Source: Isoetes taiwanensis
Lineage: Eukaryota > Streptophyta > Lycopodiopsida > Isoetales > Isoetaceae
Assembly (NCBI GenBank): GCA_021234155.1
Contig: JAJEKV010000040.1
Span: forward strand, 13,284,719-13,348,718
Length of the DNA: 64,000 bases
Reading direction: 5' to 3'
A program made the translations under genes and the position numbers. The notes under the pieces were generated by a model. That model was given only the letters and a program-made list of their open reading frames with translations. It ran no database searches and was not told where the DNA came from. How positions within the stretch are numbered: the stretch's first letter is position 1; each line of letters starts with the position of its first letter. Positions 63,421-64,000 of the stretch are shown here, one piece after another.

Positions 63421-64000
63421 ATAGAATAGAATAGAATAGAATAGAATAGATTTTTTAGCGTCCACGGAGACCGATTGGCCTATGGGACCCAAACAAAAAA
63501 GAGAGCAGCAAGCGTATTACTGACAGGATTAAAAAACCCCCGCCCTGAAGGGTTTTCGAGGGAAAAACCTTAGCAGTAATAGGTATGCTGGCACGCTGTA
63601 GAATTGTATAGGACAGTTCAATACCGTCCCGAAGGACACAACTGAGTCCGTGCATCCATAACCTCCGTACATATTGTTCTCTCAATTCTAGGACATCTAT
63701 TAGGAATTTACCAATTACCTTCGCAGGGAGATGGAAAAATTTGGCGAGAGTGTTGGCCCGAATCACATGATGGCTTGATTTTCATCCTCTAAAGTGTTCT
63801 CCTCATATAATCTGCATAACCGGACCCCCATTGGCCCACCTCAATGCCTAAATGGTGTGAGCTGAGTCGCATCCTACATATTGTGTACCTCTTATACAAT
63901 GAATTTTTTTCTCTTAAATAAGGCATTTCAACTAAATCTCGATCCATCCATTTCTTGTAACTCTCCATTTTTTGTTTGGTCACACTCCACATCTTCTGCT
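63421..64000 (-). mobile_element. LINE E, 3' part, runs off the window
   Basis: The minus strand gives the coding end MWSVTKQKMESYKKWMDRDL, RMRLSSHHLGIEVGQWGSGY and LAKFFHLPAKVIGKFLIDVL, then a 3' untranslated region nearly identical to that of LINE B (hairpin 63515-63581) and a (TATTC)n tail at 63421-63450. The coding end resembles LINE D while the 3' untranslated region is of the LINE B type. Confidence 0.85.

Noticed and set aside
63421-63668. Independent SINE with hairpin and TATTC tail
   Set aside because: The sequence continues into a LINE coding end (63670-64000), so it is the LINE E 3' untranslated region.

Overview
This looks like a transposon-rich nuclear region of a vascular land plant. 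A homosporous fern, or another seed-free plant with a large genome, fits best. The signs are a plant-type PPR gene relic, a plant ATP-phosphofructokinase relic with introns, an intact four-exon DUF630/DUF632 gene, Ty1/copia and Ty3/gypsy elements, and many LINEs with microsatellite tails. The lineage is an inference from gene style. I see no rRNA, tRNA or CRISPR locus.

Layout. 1-4040: an almost complete but dead LINE. 4.4-11.1 kb: gene relics in a row, namely a Helitron helicase, a tubulin-cofactor-C domain, a PPR gene and an intron-bearing PFK; two copies of a double-hairpin repeat bracket the last two. 13,263-13,458: a CACTA MITE. 14,052-17,576 (minus): the only host gene that looks whole, a DUF630/DUF632 protein. 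18.4-22.5 kb: tandem repeats, a long foldback and a 55-bp-TIR element. 22.5-24.4 kb: a 5'-truncated LINE. 26.1-32.4 kb: a three-level nest (TIR element > copia > LINE). 32.9-34.3 kb: gypsy debris. 36,488-44,998: a young but broken Tat-like gypsy element with exact LTRs and target duplication. 45.8-48.9 kb (minus): a second gypsy fossil, lying beside the 3' part of an older Tat-like element (49.1-52.9 kb). 52.9-59.9 kb: that older element's LTR is split by three modules, each bounded by (TC)n arrays and sharing terminal sequences. 60.1-64.0 kb: three nested or adjacent LINE pieces and large (GT)(GA)n and (ATT)n arrays.

The strongest candidates for something undescribed are: (1) a small antisense reading frame with its own upstream TATA box, conserved at protein level between two diverged Tat-like elements; (2) a family of TIR modules bounded by CT microsatellites that start with the same hairpin-rich end, two of which carry the same host-exon-like segment; and (3) a LINE 3' hairpin whose outer stem changes on both sides in concert, found also as a free-standing 17-bp-stem copy in module 2. 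Apart from the DUF630/632 gene, nothing here appears to work as a host pathway; the window is mainly a record of layered insertions.
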